A stretch of 64,000 nucleotides of DNA from Sclerotiophoma versabilis (taxonomy: Eukaryota; Ascomycota; Dothideomycetes; Pleosporales; Didymellaceae): the NCBI GenBank assembly GCA_012274445.1, contig JAAROD010000054.1, positions 806,001 to 870,000 of the forward strand, given 5' to 3'. The notes beneath the pieces are model-generated. The model had not been told where the DNA came from. It did not search any database and worked only from the letters and a program-made list of their open reading frames with translations. The position numbers were made by a program, and so were the translations under genes. Position 1 is the stretch's first letter; every line of letters begins with the position of its first letter. Below are positions 45,877 through 54,796 of this stretch, one piece after another.

Positions 45877-48800
45877 CTACACCGCGCCGCTCCTCAACGC
45901 CTTCATCCCACTCGCCATAGCCGGCTCCACGTGCCCTCGAATCGGCATCCTCGCGTCTCTCGTAAACAACAAAACATACCTCACCATCACACTTTCCACA
46001 TCCGTCACAACGTGAATATTCCCACTAACTCTATTCCCGCTTCCCACAAGCTCACACCCAAGCAACATGCGCATGTTACTCAGACCACTGTTCTTCCAAC
46101 TCAGACTCGCAGCACTGTAGTAGAAGCTCGTCGCCGGATCATCACCAAGGTATATCCCCTTGCCGTGTGCGGCGCCGGTGCGTTGCAGTGATGTGCCTGT
46201 GCAGACGCGCAGGCCTTGTGCGAGGATAGCGGGGAGGCGGTCGAAAGATGTGCCGTGGAAAAGGACTGTAGTTTCTTGCTTCGTCTGTCGAATTTTCTGT
46301 ACGAATGTGCTTTCGAGCTTGGGACTTGCGTTGGCAAGCACAAACTGGTGCGTTCCTGGGGGTAAATTTGGAATCTTGAGGAGTCCTGCTGCAGTTGCCA
46401 GGAAGCCGCGGTGGTGGATGACGGCCCAGGATATGAGTTTCTCGGCCTGAGGGTGGTAGGATTTAAGTACTGAAGAGAGGTTGACGGCGTCGCGCATTAC
46501 ACGCATGGCGGGCAGGGCGTTGAGGATGGATTTTACGAGTTCGAAACCACGAATCGGGCAGTTGGGCAGGAGTTCGGACTTGTTGGTCATTGCGGCTGCA
46601 TAGACTGAAGAGAGGGCTATGTCGACCGCAAAAGTGTCGGTTCGAATTTCGGGAATCCGGACATGGAGAGGAATATTGTACCAGAGCTGGGCGCAAGAAT
46701 AGAAATTGAGGTCACAGGGAGTAGAGCGACGAAGCTGTGGTGTTGTCGACCTGTGTACAGTTCCGCATGATACACAATACTGGGATAAGTCAGGTAGCCG
46801 CGCCGTCACATACCGATGGATATCCATGATACCCGTTTCTCCTTGAAGCAATTTCGAGTAGATGATGCGGCTCAATTGCCACGTAAGAGCAGTCTGTGCA
46901 GATGTGCATATCTGCCTTGTAGGGATCTCGGATCCCGTTGAACAGCTGTACCTTGTATGCGACATTGTCTCAAAGTGCTCATCCGTGTTATAGTGCAAAC
47001 AGAATGATGGCGGCGAGTCTTTGTTGTGATCGAGGAACAGCTGAAGCATGAGCGTATTGGCGGCTTCCGGAATACCCATAGCACCACGTTGTAACTGGGT
47101 TAAGCCAGCCAAGGAGAAGGTAATCTCGACTTCGTTGTCACCAATTCTCTCTACGACATCCATAACTTCAGCTGGAAGCTTCATAACCTCGTCGTCGAGC
47201 TCAGTCGTGTCAGGCACGCCAATCTGCTGAAGTAGAAGAGATGTACCCTTTGGGTCTTTCATCTTGAGGGCTTTCCGTAGTGTCTCCAAGCGAGTGGCTT
47301 CTTGAACAATGTCGTCCTCGATCTTTTCCCAGAATGTAGCCGCCTCAATGAGTTTCTCTCTTGAAATATCGAAGCCGGTTTGCACGACGTTGAGCAAGCA
47401 AGCTATCGAATGCACTGCGTTTTTGATACATTCATCGGCTTTGTCATCAAGTAGCCATCCTGCTACCATGACTTCGACGACCGAAGCGGGAATATCATAC
47501 CTAGAAGCTGTAGGATGAATTGGCGCGGAACTGCTGACAGAAGCGGTTGTAGGCGTAGTCTCAGGCAACAAGGTCAAAGCTGCCGCCATATCGTTTCGGT
47601 CATTGGTTCCTAAGCCAGGGATCATCAAAAAGCCATGTTTCGCATCCCATATCTTCTTGCAGACCTCCACCGTCTCCGAAGACGCGTCGGAGACAATGGC
47701 AATACAGTCTGAAACTTCCCAATCGTTCTGGGCTTTGGGCGACAGCAAACTAACAATCCTGTGCAGAAACGGCTCGACAGGTTCTTGCTCTGCAAATCTC
47801 AGAGTTTGCAGAATAGCCATGATGTTGTTCTTCCGTGCGCCACCACAACTCAAAATACCTCTTACTGCTTCGCTCTCATGACCCAACGCTTGCTCAAGTC
47901 GTGTGAGGGTTTTGGTATAAGGCAGAAGCTCCGTCTTGTACCTCTGTAAGTCGGGTCTCAATATCGGTGGTAGGGCGTCCTCATCCGAAGATAGTGCTGG
48001 ACCAGAGACGAATACGGACTGTACATTAACCAGGAATGATAGCCACTCCGCTGCTCTCATCGTGTTCAACGTATACTTGACAAGGTCCATGTCGTTGAAG
48101 ACGCCAAGATGGGTTTCTTGCGCAAGAAGATGATACGCAAGGTCTCGCCAACAGAGAAGTTGCGCTTTGAAGTCCTTGGCAGTGGGACAGCCCGCCAGTA
48201 GTCGTATGAAGTTTACTATTCCTCGTTCGGGACGTCTTTCCATATCCTGAAATATCGTAAAGAGGGTTTGAACAGACAGACCTGGGCCTAGTTGCTCCTT
48301 GGTTGAAGCAATTCCATTGAGGCATCTGATGCGGAGATCAGCATCATCGCTCGCGATGTCCGCAACCAAAATCGCTAGCAGTCGTCGATCCTGGGTAAGC
48401 TTTGGTGCGAAGGTGCCTTCCCACACTATCAAGATTGAATCGAGTGTACGCTGTGAGACGGAGCTGGCTGCTTGTTGCGAGAGGAGGCGATGCAAGATAT
48501 ACTGCTCCACAACTTCCTCCAAAGGATGTAGCAGAACCTTTTCCTGGCCTACAAGGAATGAAGGCGCTGCAATTCGCCGATCTAATTCTTTTGTGTGCTT
48601 GTCTTTCTCAATCGACTGGTATATATGGGCGGGCTCGTGAGGAGGTTTTGTTCTTCGATCATGCGCAGCAGTATATATACTGATGGCCATTGTCATATGC
48701 TCTGCAGATGGCAGCATTAAGCACGTGTGTTCGATTATTTTCTCTCCTATAACCGGGACACTCTTTGATCGCTTGAGTACAGAGCCAAATGTGTGCAATT

Positions 48801-50199
48801 CTAGGGCAAGCTCTGTCCATGGCTGACCTTGCTCAATAAGCGTGCGAATGGCAGCTTGACCGTCCAGGAGGCATCTGGTAATGCTTTGCAATAGGGTGGG
48901 TTTCAAAAGGATTCTACGAAGGCTGGATGCGCAATCGTGTTCGAATAGCTGAATAAGGTCCTGCAGTTCCCGGATATGACTTCCCCCAAGCTCATCACGC
49001 TGAGTATATATGCGGAGCACGGCTTCTGTAAGGTCGGATCCGAGGCCTGATTGAATACCTCCTGACATGAACAAAACAGCTTGTACAAGGTTCAGGGCTT
49101 CTTGTGTCATCGGCCGAGCGATTGTGACTTCCGTGAAGAACTTTAGCAATTGGGGTCGATCTGCTGGTACTGCTGCAGTCCACATCGAACCCAGCGTCGA
49201 GATGGCGCTTTCCAGTATCTCCCTCAAACCGTCCTTTGTACGACCAGGAACCTCAATGAGTATTCCCCCAAGTTTGATGAAGCTTCGGTCTGATTTGTAC
49301 TGCTCAATCAAGCCTTCTCGCAAGGTAGCCCTAGCCCCACTGATGAAGTCAGGGCCTTCCAAAGCGAGCAGATCTGACAACACCGCTGCGCTATTGCCGT
49401 CTATAGAGCTCAGGATTTTGACGAGCCTCAAATCCGGCCTCCAACTTGCCCAGACTCGCCACACTGGAAATTGAGAATCAAGTATATGTTCTGGCAACAG
49501 GAATCCGGGTGGTGTTGAGACTGGCGAGGTGCACCCGAGTCCAACCATCCAGCATGAAGCTCCATAAGCTGTTATCCAGTTGTTCTTCAATCGCAAGCCC
49601 TCTAAGTACGATCCGTAGTCAGTGACGGCCCGGCTTGTCAGACTCAGGAAGTCTGGCACTACGTTCATGTTTTGCGTTGGACACTCCCTCAAGGCTCGGC
49701 TCACGCCAATCAAAATCTTTCCTGCTACCCCGGGACCGTATGTTGCGAAAGGGAGTAAGTATCGCGCCCACGTTGCTTCCAGATCTGTGACAGAGGCCGG
49801 ATTACCATAGTTCGCTGCTATAAGACACTGTAACCATGTCTCCAAGCCCCAGTAACTTCCATGTGCAACGTTCAGGTCCACATGGAGTGCTGCCCTCAGA
49901 CTCCCTGCTGTCATAGCATGGCCTGCGGCAGCAACAGCAATGCCTTTTGCTTCATGCGCATCTAAGAGTATTGCCATACGTATATCGGTATTTGCTTGTG
50001 TGATCTTGCCCTTCTTCTTAAGGTAAACATCGGTAGCTCGCTGCAGCAGAGGATACGGGAACTTGGGGTCCGATGGGTGCAGTACACCGGCAATAGAGTC
50101 GATCGCTTGGTGCCAGTCTTCACTGTGTTTGGATTTGTTGAAGAGTAATTGGTGCCTCAGAGGTACTCTTCTTCTTGTACGGGAGTCGGTGGCATTCAT
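45877..50199 (-). CDS. Large PARP6/8-like ADP-ribosyltransferase, single exon
   Basis: The protein has 1440 residues in one exon starting MNATDSRTRRRVPLRHQ. The last about 300 residues look like the PARP6/PARP8 catalytic class. A Cys cluster CVSCGTVHR...CDLNFYSC lies at about 1142-1169, then a helical linker (HQFVLANASP), then the ART fold from about 1310: LFHGTSFDRL with His 1315, AAHGKGIYLGDD with Tyr 1350, and a final strand SVMVRYVLLF where PARP1 has its catalytic Glu. Loss of that Glu predicts mono-ADP-ribosylation or little activity. The first about 1100 residues are helical, repeat-like and unrecognised; I see no WWE, BRCT, zinc-finger PARP1 module or UBC fold. No membrane segment is visible. 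Its 5' neighbour on the same strand is the CaaX-ending protein. Confidence 0.87.
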   Translation of the reverse strand: MNATDSRTRRRVPLRHQLLFNKSKHSEDWHQAIDSIAGVLHPSDPKFPYPLLQRATDVYLKKKGKITQANTDIRMAILLDAHEAKGIAVAAAGHAMTAGSLRAALHVDLNVAHGSYWGLETWLQCLIAANYGNPASVTDLEATWARYLLPFATYGPGVAGKILIGVSRALRECPTQNMNVVPDFLSLTSRAVTDYGSYLEGLRLKNNWITAYGASCWMVGLGCTSPVSTPPGFLLPEHILDSQFPVWRVWASWRPDLRLVKILSSIDGNSAAVLSDLLALEGPDFISGARATLREGLIEQYKSDRSFIKLGGILIEVPGRTKDGLREILESAISTLGSMWTAAVPADRPQLLKFFTEVTIARPMTQEALNLVQAVLFMSGGIQSGLGSDLTEAVLRIYTQRDELGGSHIRELQDLIQLFEHDCASSLRRILLKPTLLQSITRCLLDGQAAIRTLIEQGQPWTELALELHTFGSVLKRSKSVPVIGEKIIEHTCLMLPSAEHMTMAISIYTAAHDRRTKPPHEPAHIYQSIEKDKHTKELDRRIAAPSFLVGQEKVLLHPLEEVVEQYILHRLLSQQAASSVSQRTLDSILIVWEGTFAPKLTQDRRLLAILVADIASDDADLRIRCLNGIASTKEQLGPGLSVQTLFTIFQDMERRPERGIVNFIRLLAGCPTAKDFKAQLLCWRDLAYHLLAQETHLGVFNDMDLVKYTLNTMRAAEWLSFLVNVQSVFVSGPALSSDEDALPPILRPDLQRYKTELLPYTKTLTRLEQALGHESEAVRGILSCGGARKNNIMAILQTLRFAEQEPVEPFLHRIVSLLSPKAQNDWEVSDCIAIVSDASSETVEVCKKIWDAKHGFLMIPGLGTNDRNDMAAALTLLPETTPTTASVSSSAPIHPTASRYDIPASVVEVMVAGWLLDDKADECIKNAVHSIACLLNVVQTGFDISREKLIEAATFWEKIEDDIVQEATRLETLRKALKMKDPKGTSLLLQQIGVPDTTELDDEVMKLPAEVMDVVERIGDNEVEITFSLAGLTQLQRGAMGIPEAANTLMLQLFLDHNKDSPPSFCLHYNTDEHFETMSHTRYSCSTGSEIPTRQICTSAQTALTWQLSRIIYSKLLQGETGIMDIHRYVTARLPDLSQYCVSCGTVHRSTTPQLRRSTPCDLNFYSCAQLWYNIPLHVRIPEIRTDTFAVDIALSSVYAAAMTNKSELLPNCPIRGFELVKSILNALPAMRVMRDAVNLSSVLKSYHPQAEKLISWAVIHHRGFLATAAGLLKIPNLPPGTHQFVLANASPKLESTFVQKIRQTKQETTVLFHGTSFDRLPAILAQGLRVCTGTSLQRTGAAHGKGIYLGDDPATSFYYSAASLSWKNSGLSNMRMLLGCELVGSGNRVSGNIHVVTDVESVMVRYVLLFTRDARMPIRGHVEPAMASGMKALRSGAV

Positions 50200-50902
50200 C
50201 GTTGTTGTTTCGATACTATCGATGGAAGTTCGAGGACGCTTATCGAAGACACATGGTTGGATAAGGCCGTCAAGAAGTTACTCAAGGCAGAGAAAAGCTA
50301 CTGGAGAAACTCACCGGGTACTACGACATTAGGTTGGAATGAAGTGTACCAGTTCCGGAAGGCTAAAGCGAAGACTTAGACAGGGAGGTGGAGCAGTCCA
50401 CACAATCCAAAAAAATACATTGGTTGTACCTCAGGTGAGCCTACCAGGCCGGTAGGGCATAAAACAGCCTCGCGAGCATCCTGCTCTACTGCGCATAAGG
50501 CTGAGCTGGGAGGCTCATCCAAATTGTGGCTTGACCGAGAACCAAATGCGGCTAGAGTGACGGCGATCGTGAACGCTGTACGTGCACTAGACAGCGGTAA
50601 GCGAACAGGCTATGCATTTGTGTAAAGGCATGGTACCATGAGAGAGGGGACGTTTCTGGAAACTAATGCGGGAAGTGATAGGCCTCCGGAGTGTGTACTG
50701 CCTTCCAGTGCGTTGCACCAACATCGTGTTGCCATGTCATTTGACGAGCTGGTCTGCACGAGCGACAGTCGCCGAGCTACAACCGATCCACAATCCGTCA
50801 ATCACAGTGCGTCCATACGTGCCTACCGCAATATAGTGCATGCTTGGCTAAGTTGATGTTCCGATACCCGGCGCCTATGAAGGGTGTGCTTATTCCTGGC
50901 CT
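50200..50902. other. Intergenic between the two tandem minus-strand genes
   Basis: About 700 bases holding the PARP-like gene promoter and the 3' UTR of its neighbour. A coding-like plus-strand fragment at 50248-50379 is described separately in the findings. Confidence 0.45.
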
Positions 50903-52426
50903 TCACATGACACCGCACTTATCCGTATCAGGTGGGACACCTTTCTCCTGTCGCAAATGCGCAGCAGCCTGTCCGATAAAATCTCCCGTTTTGTGAAAGC
51001 ACACTCGGTTGCCTTTAGCATCGCGTACCGCCTCACCGATGCTGGAGTCGTAGGCCTGACCAGTGTGGCTGTCCTTTGCGGGACATTTGAGACCATCGAT
51101 GGCCTTTTGTTCTAATTCGGGTACTGTCTGAGAGTTAGCAAGCCCTTTAGATTGAAGGTGGTGAATGTACATACAGGTTGCAACGTATGCTAGGAACTCA
51201 TCCACTGCGTGGCGGCTCGGCAGAGTGTCGGCGGACTGATCCTCGAGTAGTATACTCGACAGCTTCTCCATGCGAGTGATAGTTTCAGGACGAACTCCTT
51301 TCGACATTTCCTTTTGCTCGATGGCAAGCGCAGCGAGCGGTTTAGCTAGTGGATGGGTGTAGATTCCCTTTACGTCCGTAGGAGTGAACATCTGCTTGCT
51401 CAACGGATTCCGCAGCACTCCACTGCCAGCCTTGATGGCAGCTACAAGTTCCTCCATGTCCCACGCGTAGTTGTCCTCGGTGACGTAGAAATTTGAACGC
51501 GGTATGTCTTTGATTGCGTCACCATACATCGTCTCCGTGTTGGCATAGTTGCGATCGAGCAGCTCATGTTCCATGTGCATGAGTGCAACTTCGCAATGGA
51601 TCCTGAGGTCTTCTGGTAACGCGACCTCTAACGCGGCTTTGCGCTTGACGAGCGCGTCGCGAAGCTTGTCGGTATAGCCTACACTTCCTCCAGGCTGACA
51701 TGAGTTAGCGTCCGGAGTATGCCCAGGAAGCTTCTTGTGCCATCTTATTGCCTCCTCCATATCTGCAATAGCAATGCTCGTAGCGTCCTTTGGGTTGTCG
51801 CGCATAGCGCGTGCTGTCGTGCGAGGGGTACACAATTGTATTGATGTATCCACTTGCCCATCCACAATCCGCTGAATTTTGGCAGTTTTCCTTGAGGGGA
51901 AGATGTTTTCCTTCTTTTGCAAAGCCTGCAGATGCATCAAATCGTCAATGATGAAGCTTGCTCTGGCTCGGAGTGCTTGATAGCCTGTAACGAGATCTTG
52001 CCGGGCTGCATTGAGGTTGTCTTCACCGTCAAGAATCGAGACTTGCGGTTCCTTATCAATAGGTTTCACTGCCACCTTCTTCTTGTATCGGCCTGTCTTG
52101 ACGTCCCACATGAGCCCATCGGTGGTTGTTTGACGCGTAGAGTACTTTGGTGGTGGCGGTAGTGTTGGCTTTTCTGGCACAGGTGGTTCGGGCTTCTTTT
52201 CGAGCACCTGCAGAAACCTTGCAACATCGACATCCCTTGATACTAAGGTTTTGAGCTCGTTTGTGTTGTCGAGAGCAGCATCGACCCATCCAACAGCGAT
52301 GTAGTGCTCAATGAGAAGTTTCCTGGCGGCAATGGCGGGTGGGCGTCGAGACACTTCCTCCATAAGCTCTCCAATAAGTACCATGTCCGGATCTCCAGAC
52401 CCAGTAGCACCGGAAGTCGAAGCCAT
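50903..52426 (-). CDS. Unrecognised protein with C-terminal CaaX-like box
   Basis: The start is ATG 52426 (MASTSGATGSGDPDM). An in-phase intron of 51 nt at 51124-51174 (GTATGT...GCTAAC...CAGACAG) should be removed, giving VATLPELEQKAIDGLKCP and a 490-residue protein. The N-terminal about 80 residues are helical and repeat-like (LLIEHYIAVGWVDAALDNTN), the middle is charged and helical, and the C-terminal about 60 residues hold a Cys/His-containing piece (GLKCPAKDSHTGQAYD, then NRVCFHKTGDFI). The protein ends DKCGVM: a C-terminal Cys-Gly-Val-Met fits a farnesylation CaaX box (Met at the last position), although Gly at a1 is not ideal. I do not recognise the family. It may resemble U-box or zinc-binding modules, but that is a guess. 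Confidence 0.8.
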   Translation of the reverse strand: MASTSGATGSGDPDMVLIGELMEEVSRRPPAIAARKLLIEHYIAVGWVDAALDNTNELKTLVSRDVDVARFLQVLEKKPEPPVPEKPTLPPPPKYSTRQTTTDGLMWDVKTGRYKKKVAVKPIDKEPQVSILDGEDNLNAARQDLVTGYQALRARASFIIDDLMHLQALQKKENIFPSRKTAKIQRIVDGQVDTSIQLCTPRTTARAMRDNPKDATSIAIADMEEAIRWHKKLPGHTPDANSCQPGGSVGYTDKLRDALVKRKAALEVALPEDLRIHCEVALMHMEHELLDRNYANTETMYGDAIKDIPRSNFYVTEDNYAWDMEELVAAIKAGSGVLRNPLSKQMFTPTDVKGIYTHPLAKPLAALAIEQKEMSKGVRPETITRMEKLSSILLEDQSADTLPSRHAVDEFLAYVATCMYIHHLQSKGLANSQTVPELEQKAIDGLKCPAKDSHTGQAYDSSIGEAVRDAKGNRVCFHKTGDFIGQAAAHLRQEKGVPPDTDKCGVM

Positions 52427-54796
52427 TGTGGGATGTTGAGGAAGGTTAGCCAGGCTTGCTCAAGCTATAAATCGATGTATGTGTGTGCCTGATCGTGGGA
52501 TTGAACAAAGCGGGCTAAGAAAGTAGGTCAACAACATCGAATGGTGCAATACAGTCAATGTCTTTGCGCGAAATCAACCTTGGCATGAGGAGTGAAAGTG
52601 AACCACGGTTGTCTCGACAAGATCTTCACGGAGCCGTGTCCTAAAGTTGCACATCGCAAATATGCCCTGCTTGACAGCCATCTTTGAGTAGTCTCGGTCG
52701 AAGTGCATAATCGGCCAAGGCTGTAAGCTGGGGGGCTCAGCGCCTGACGCGCTAGATCGTGTTCATTTGGTGACCGGCGATGGGCTGGCTGATCATAGAA
52801 GGCTGAGCCCGCAGAGTCGAAGGCGGAGCGCGCCAAACCAACCCCAAAGCGGTTAGTACTAAATAATACTCTCCAGTCATCGACCCGCACAACTGCTCCA
52901 AGCCGTAATATACTCCTGCTCTCCTGATACATTACTGTCATAAGGAATACCCCCATGTATATCTCACCAGATCAATGCAGCATAAAGTTTTACAATATCT
53001 CTACTGCGTACCCAATGGGAGAATGGACAAGTATGAATCTATCTAAATCTAACTCAATTCAAATTTTGCTTGCCTCCAAAGTAGCATTCTGACTATCCAA
53101 AAGCATCATGCAATCCTTCATATGCCACAAATCGTACCCAAAACCGGATACGCACTCAAATTCCAGCAAACCTTGACACGTACAAAAGCTTGAGCTCTCA
53201 ATCTTTACCCAGCGACCCAAATTGAGGAATCCAGAAGCGCCAGAATTCTTACTTACACGCATTCACACTGCCTCATATTGCTGGTTTGTACCCTCTACGC
53301 TTTGTTATGCTGCTGATTCTTATCAAAGCTACACACATATTGTATGCCTATAAGTGTTTCGTCTTACTCCTAGTGAGTGTATAGTGCAGCCCTACGGCTT
53401 CAAAGTCAGCTATATCTGTTTTCAGCGATGAAATGATCTAGACTGTGGTCATATACATGATCCTTAGCCACTTCTAAGGTGACCTTGTAAGGCGACTCCC
53501 GTCGGGAGTTTCCTGGTATCATACGCATGTGATACTCTTTAGATGTGTGGCTGACGGTCAGATTGACGTGATCCTCACAGTCGACAACGATCTCTCGGTT
53601 CTCTGGTGCTAAAAGTTTAGAAACCGTTCTCCCATGTAGGATGATAGCTGTGCCTGTGCCTAGCCCATCCTAAAGAGTGCATGCCGGCCAAAGCGTCGCA
53701 GGGTATCTGGGTTAAGAATTGAGCGTGAGACCGCCCCCATCCTTCTGGGACATCTCATTGATAAGAACGGCATCAAAGTTGGTCAATTTCGACGATAGCC
53801 TCAGGAAGTTATCGTTATGGCGTTGGCTAGTTACACCCAACTGCAGACGCGAAGCAGTGAAACGAACATACCTCCAATCAGATCCGAAGAACTTTATCGG
53901 CTTCGAGGCGAGCAATTTCAGCAACATTCAGCCTCATTGAATTTATCAGGGGATCTCCGTCATGTTAAATGTCTTCGAGGAATACGTAGCACATTTGAAA
54001 GGAGGCATGCCATTGAAACATGGCTTGATCGCCTCCAAAAGCTCGGCGCTGTTAGTCTTGTCAACACAGCAGGTGTCAATACATACATAAGAGAGCCTCT
54101 CTTATGGTTTGTTGACAGCATTTTTCAATTTTATCAGAGCCACGTTCTTGCTTGTGACTTTGCAGCTCAAGGTCCTGGCAGATGACTTCTTTTCTGACCC
54201 ACTTATGTAAAGATTTGCATAGGGCGGGATATTGTTGAATGTCTCCTTCAGCTGACCAGCTTTCACGTGCACAAGCCACGTCGCAGCAAGACTGCAATAA
54301 GAGTAATGACAGTTGTTACATAAAGGGAGAGGACAACATCCAGTTTCAGTATATTGAGTTTTGTAGGAAGCTAGGAATCGCATCATGGGAAGTGATGTAG
54401 ATAGAAGAGATACTAGCTTGGGGTTGAACCGGATCGTGTCGAGGTTCGATGACGAAATGCGCCTTTTCTTGAAGCAGGGAGCTCCCCAAAAGCAGCCACT
54501 TCTACGCGCTCTCATTTGCAGAAAAGCTTGGGTGCAGTTGCTGCAAATCTCATGTTGGTGACACCAAGCCTAGAGGCTCCTAGAGCATTGTCGGATGTCT
54601 GTAAGGTAAGTAAAAGGACTCGTGGGCTTTAACAACTTATGAGCTAGTAGATGAAGAGCAGGCGTAAGTTGACGGTCTCCTGAGACGTAGGAGTCTGTCT
54701 GCTGGATCTGGCCTTTTCGGTAACCATAAGAGCACGGGTTCTATTGAATAAAACTCTTTTTACTAGCCCATCTCAAAAGAAGCTCTGGTTCAGCCC
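52427..54796. other. Gene-poor interval, 2.4 kb, with palindrome cluster
   Basis: AT-richer than the surroundings. Several short ORFs (such as 53817-54185 plus and 54102-54515 minus) overlap on opposite strands with nothing recognisable. A cluster of five short inverted repeats lies at 53463-53562. It may be relic or mobile DNA, but no transposase or terminal repeat is visible. Confidence 0.45.
53463..53562. repeat. Cluster of five short inverted repeats
   Basis: In 100 bases there are CCTTAG/CTAAGG (53463-53480), AAGGTGACCTT (53477-53487), ACTCCCGTCGGGAGT (53496-53510), GTATCA/TGATAC (53517-53536) and CTGACGGTCAG (53552-53562). Together they could fold into a row of hairpins. No coding potential is seen across them. 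A structured RNA, protein-binding sites or a small mobile-element relic are all possible. Confidence 0.6.

Noticed and set aside
46600..46640. GGTTCGAAT resembling a tRNA B box
   Set aside because: It lies in the coding region of the PARP-like gene and no cloverleaf can be folded around it.
46780..46813. GTATGT...CCCAG candidate intron in the PARP-like gene
   Set aside because: Only 34 nt and it breaks the frame that carries the CVSC Cys cluster.
51690..51720. GCTAAC plus CAG, intron-like acceptor, in the CaaX-ending gene
   Set aside because: No GT donor in the 60 bases upstream, and the unspliced frame is continuous through the region.
53817..54185. 122-codon plus-strand ORF in the 52.4-54.8 kb gap
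   Set aside because: Overlaps other ORFs on both strands, no known domain and no clear partners; could be a gene relic but not supportable.
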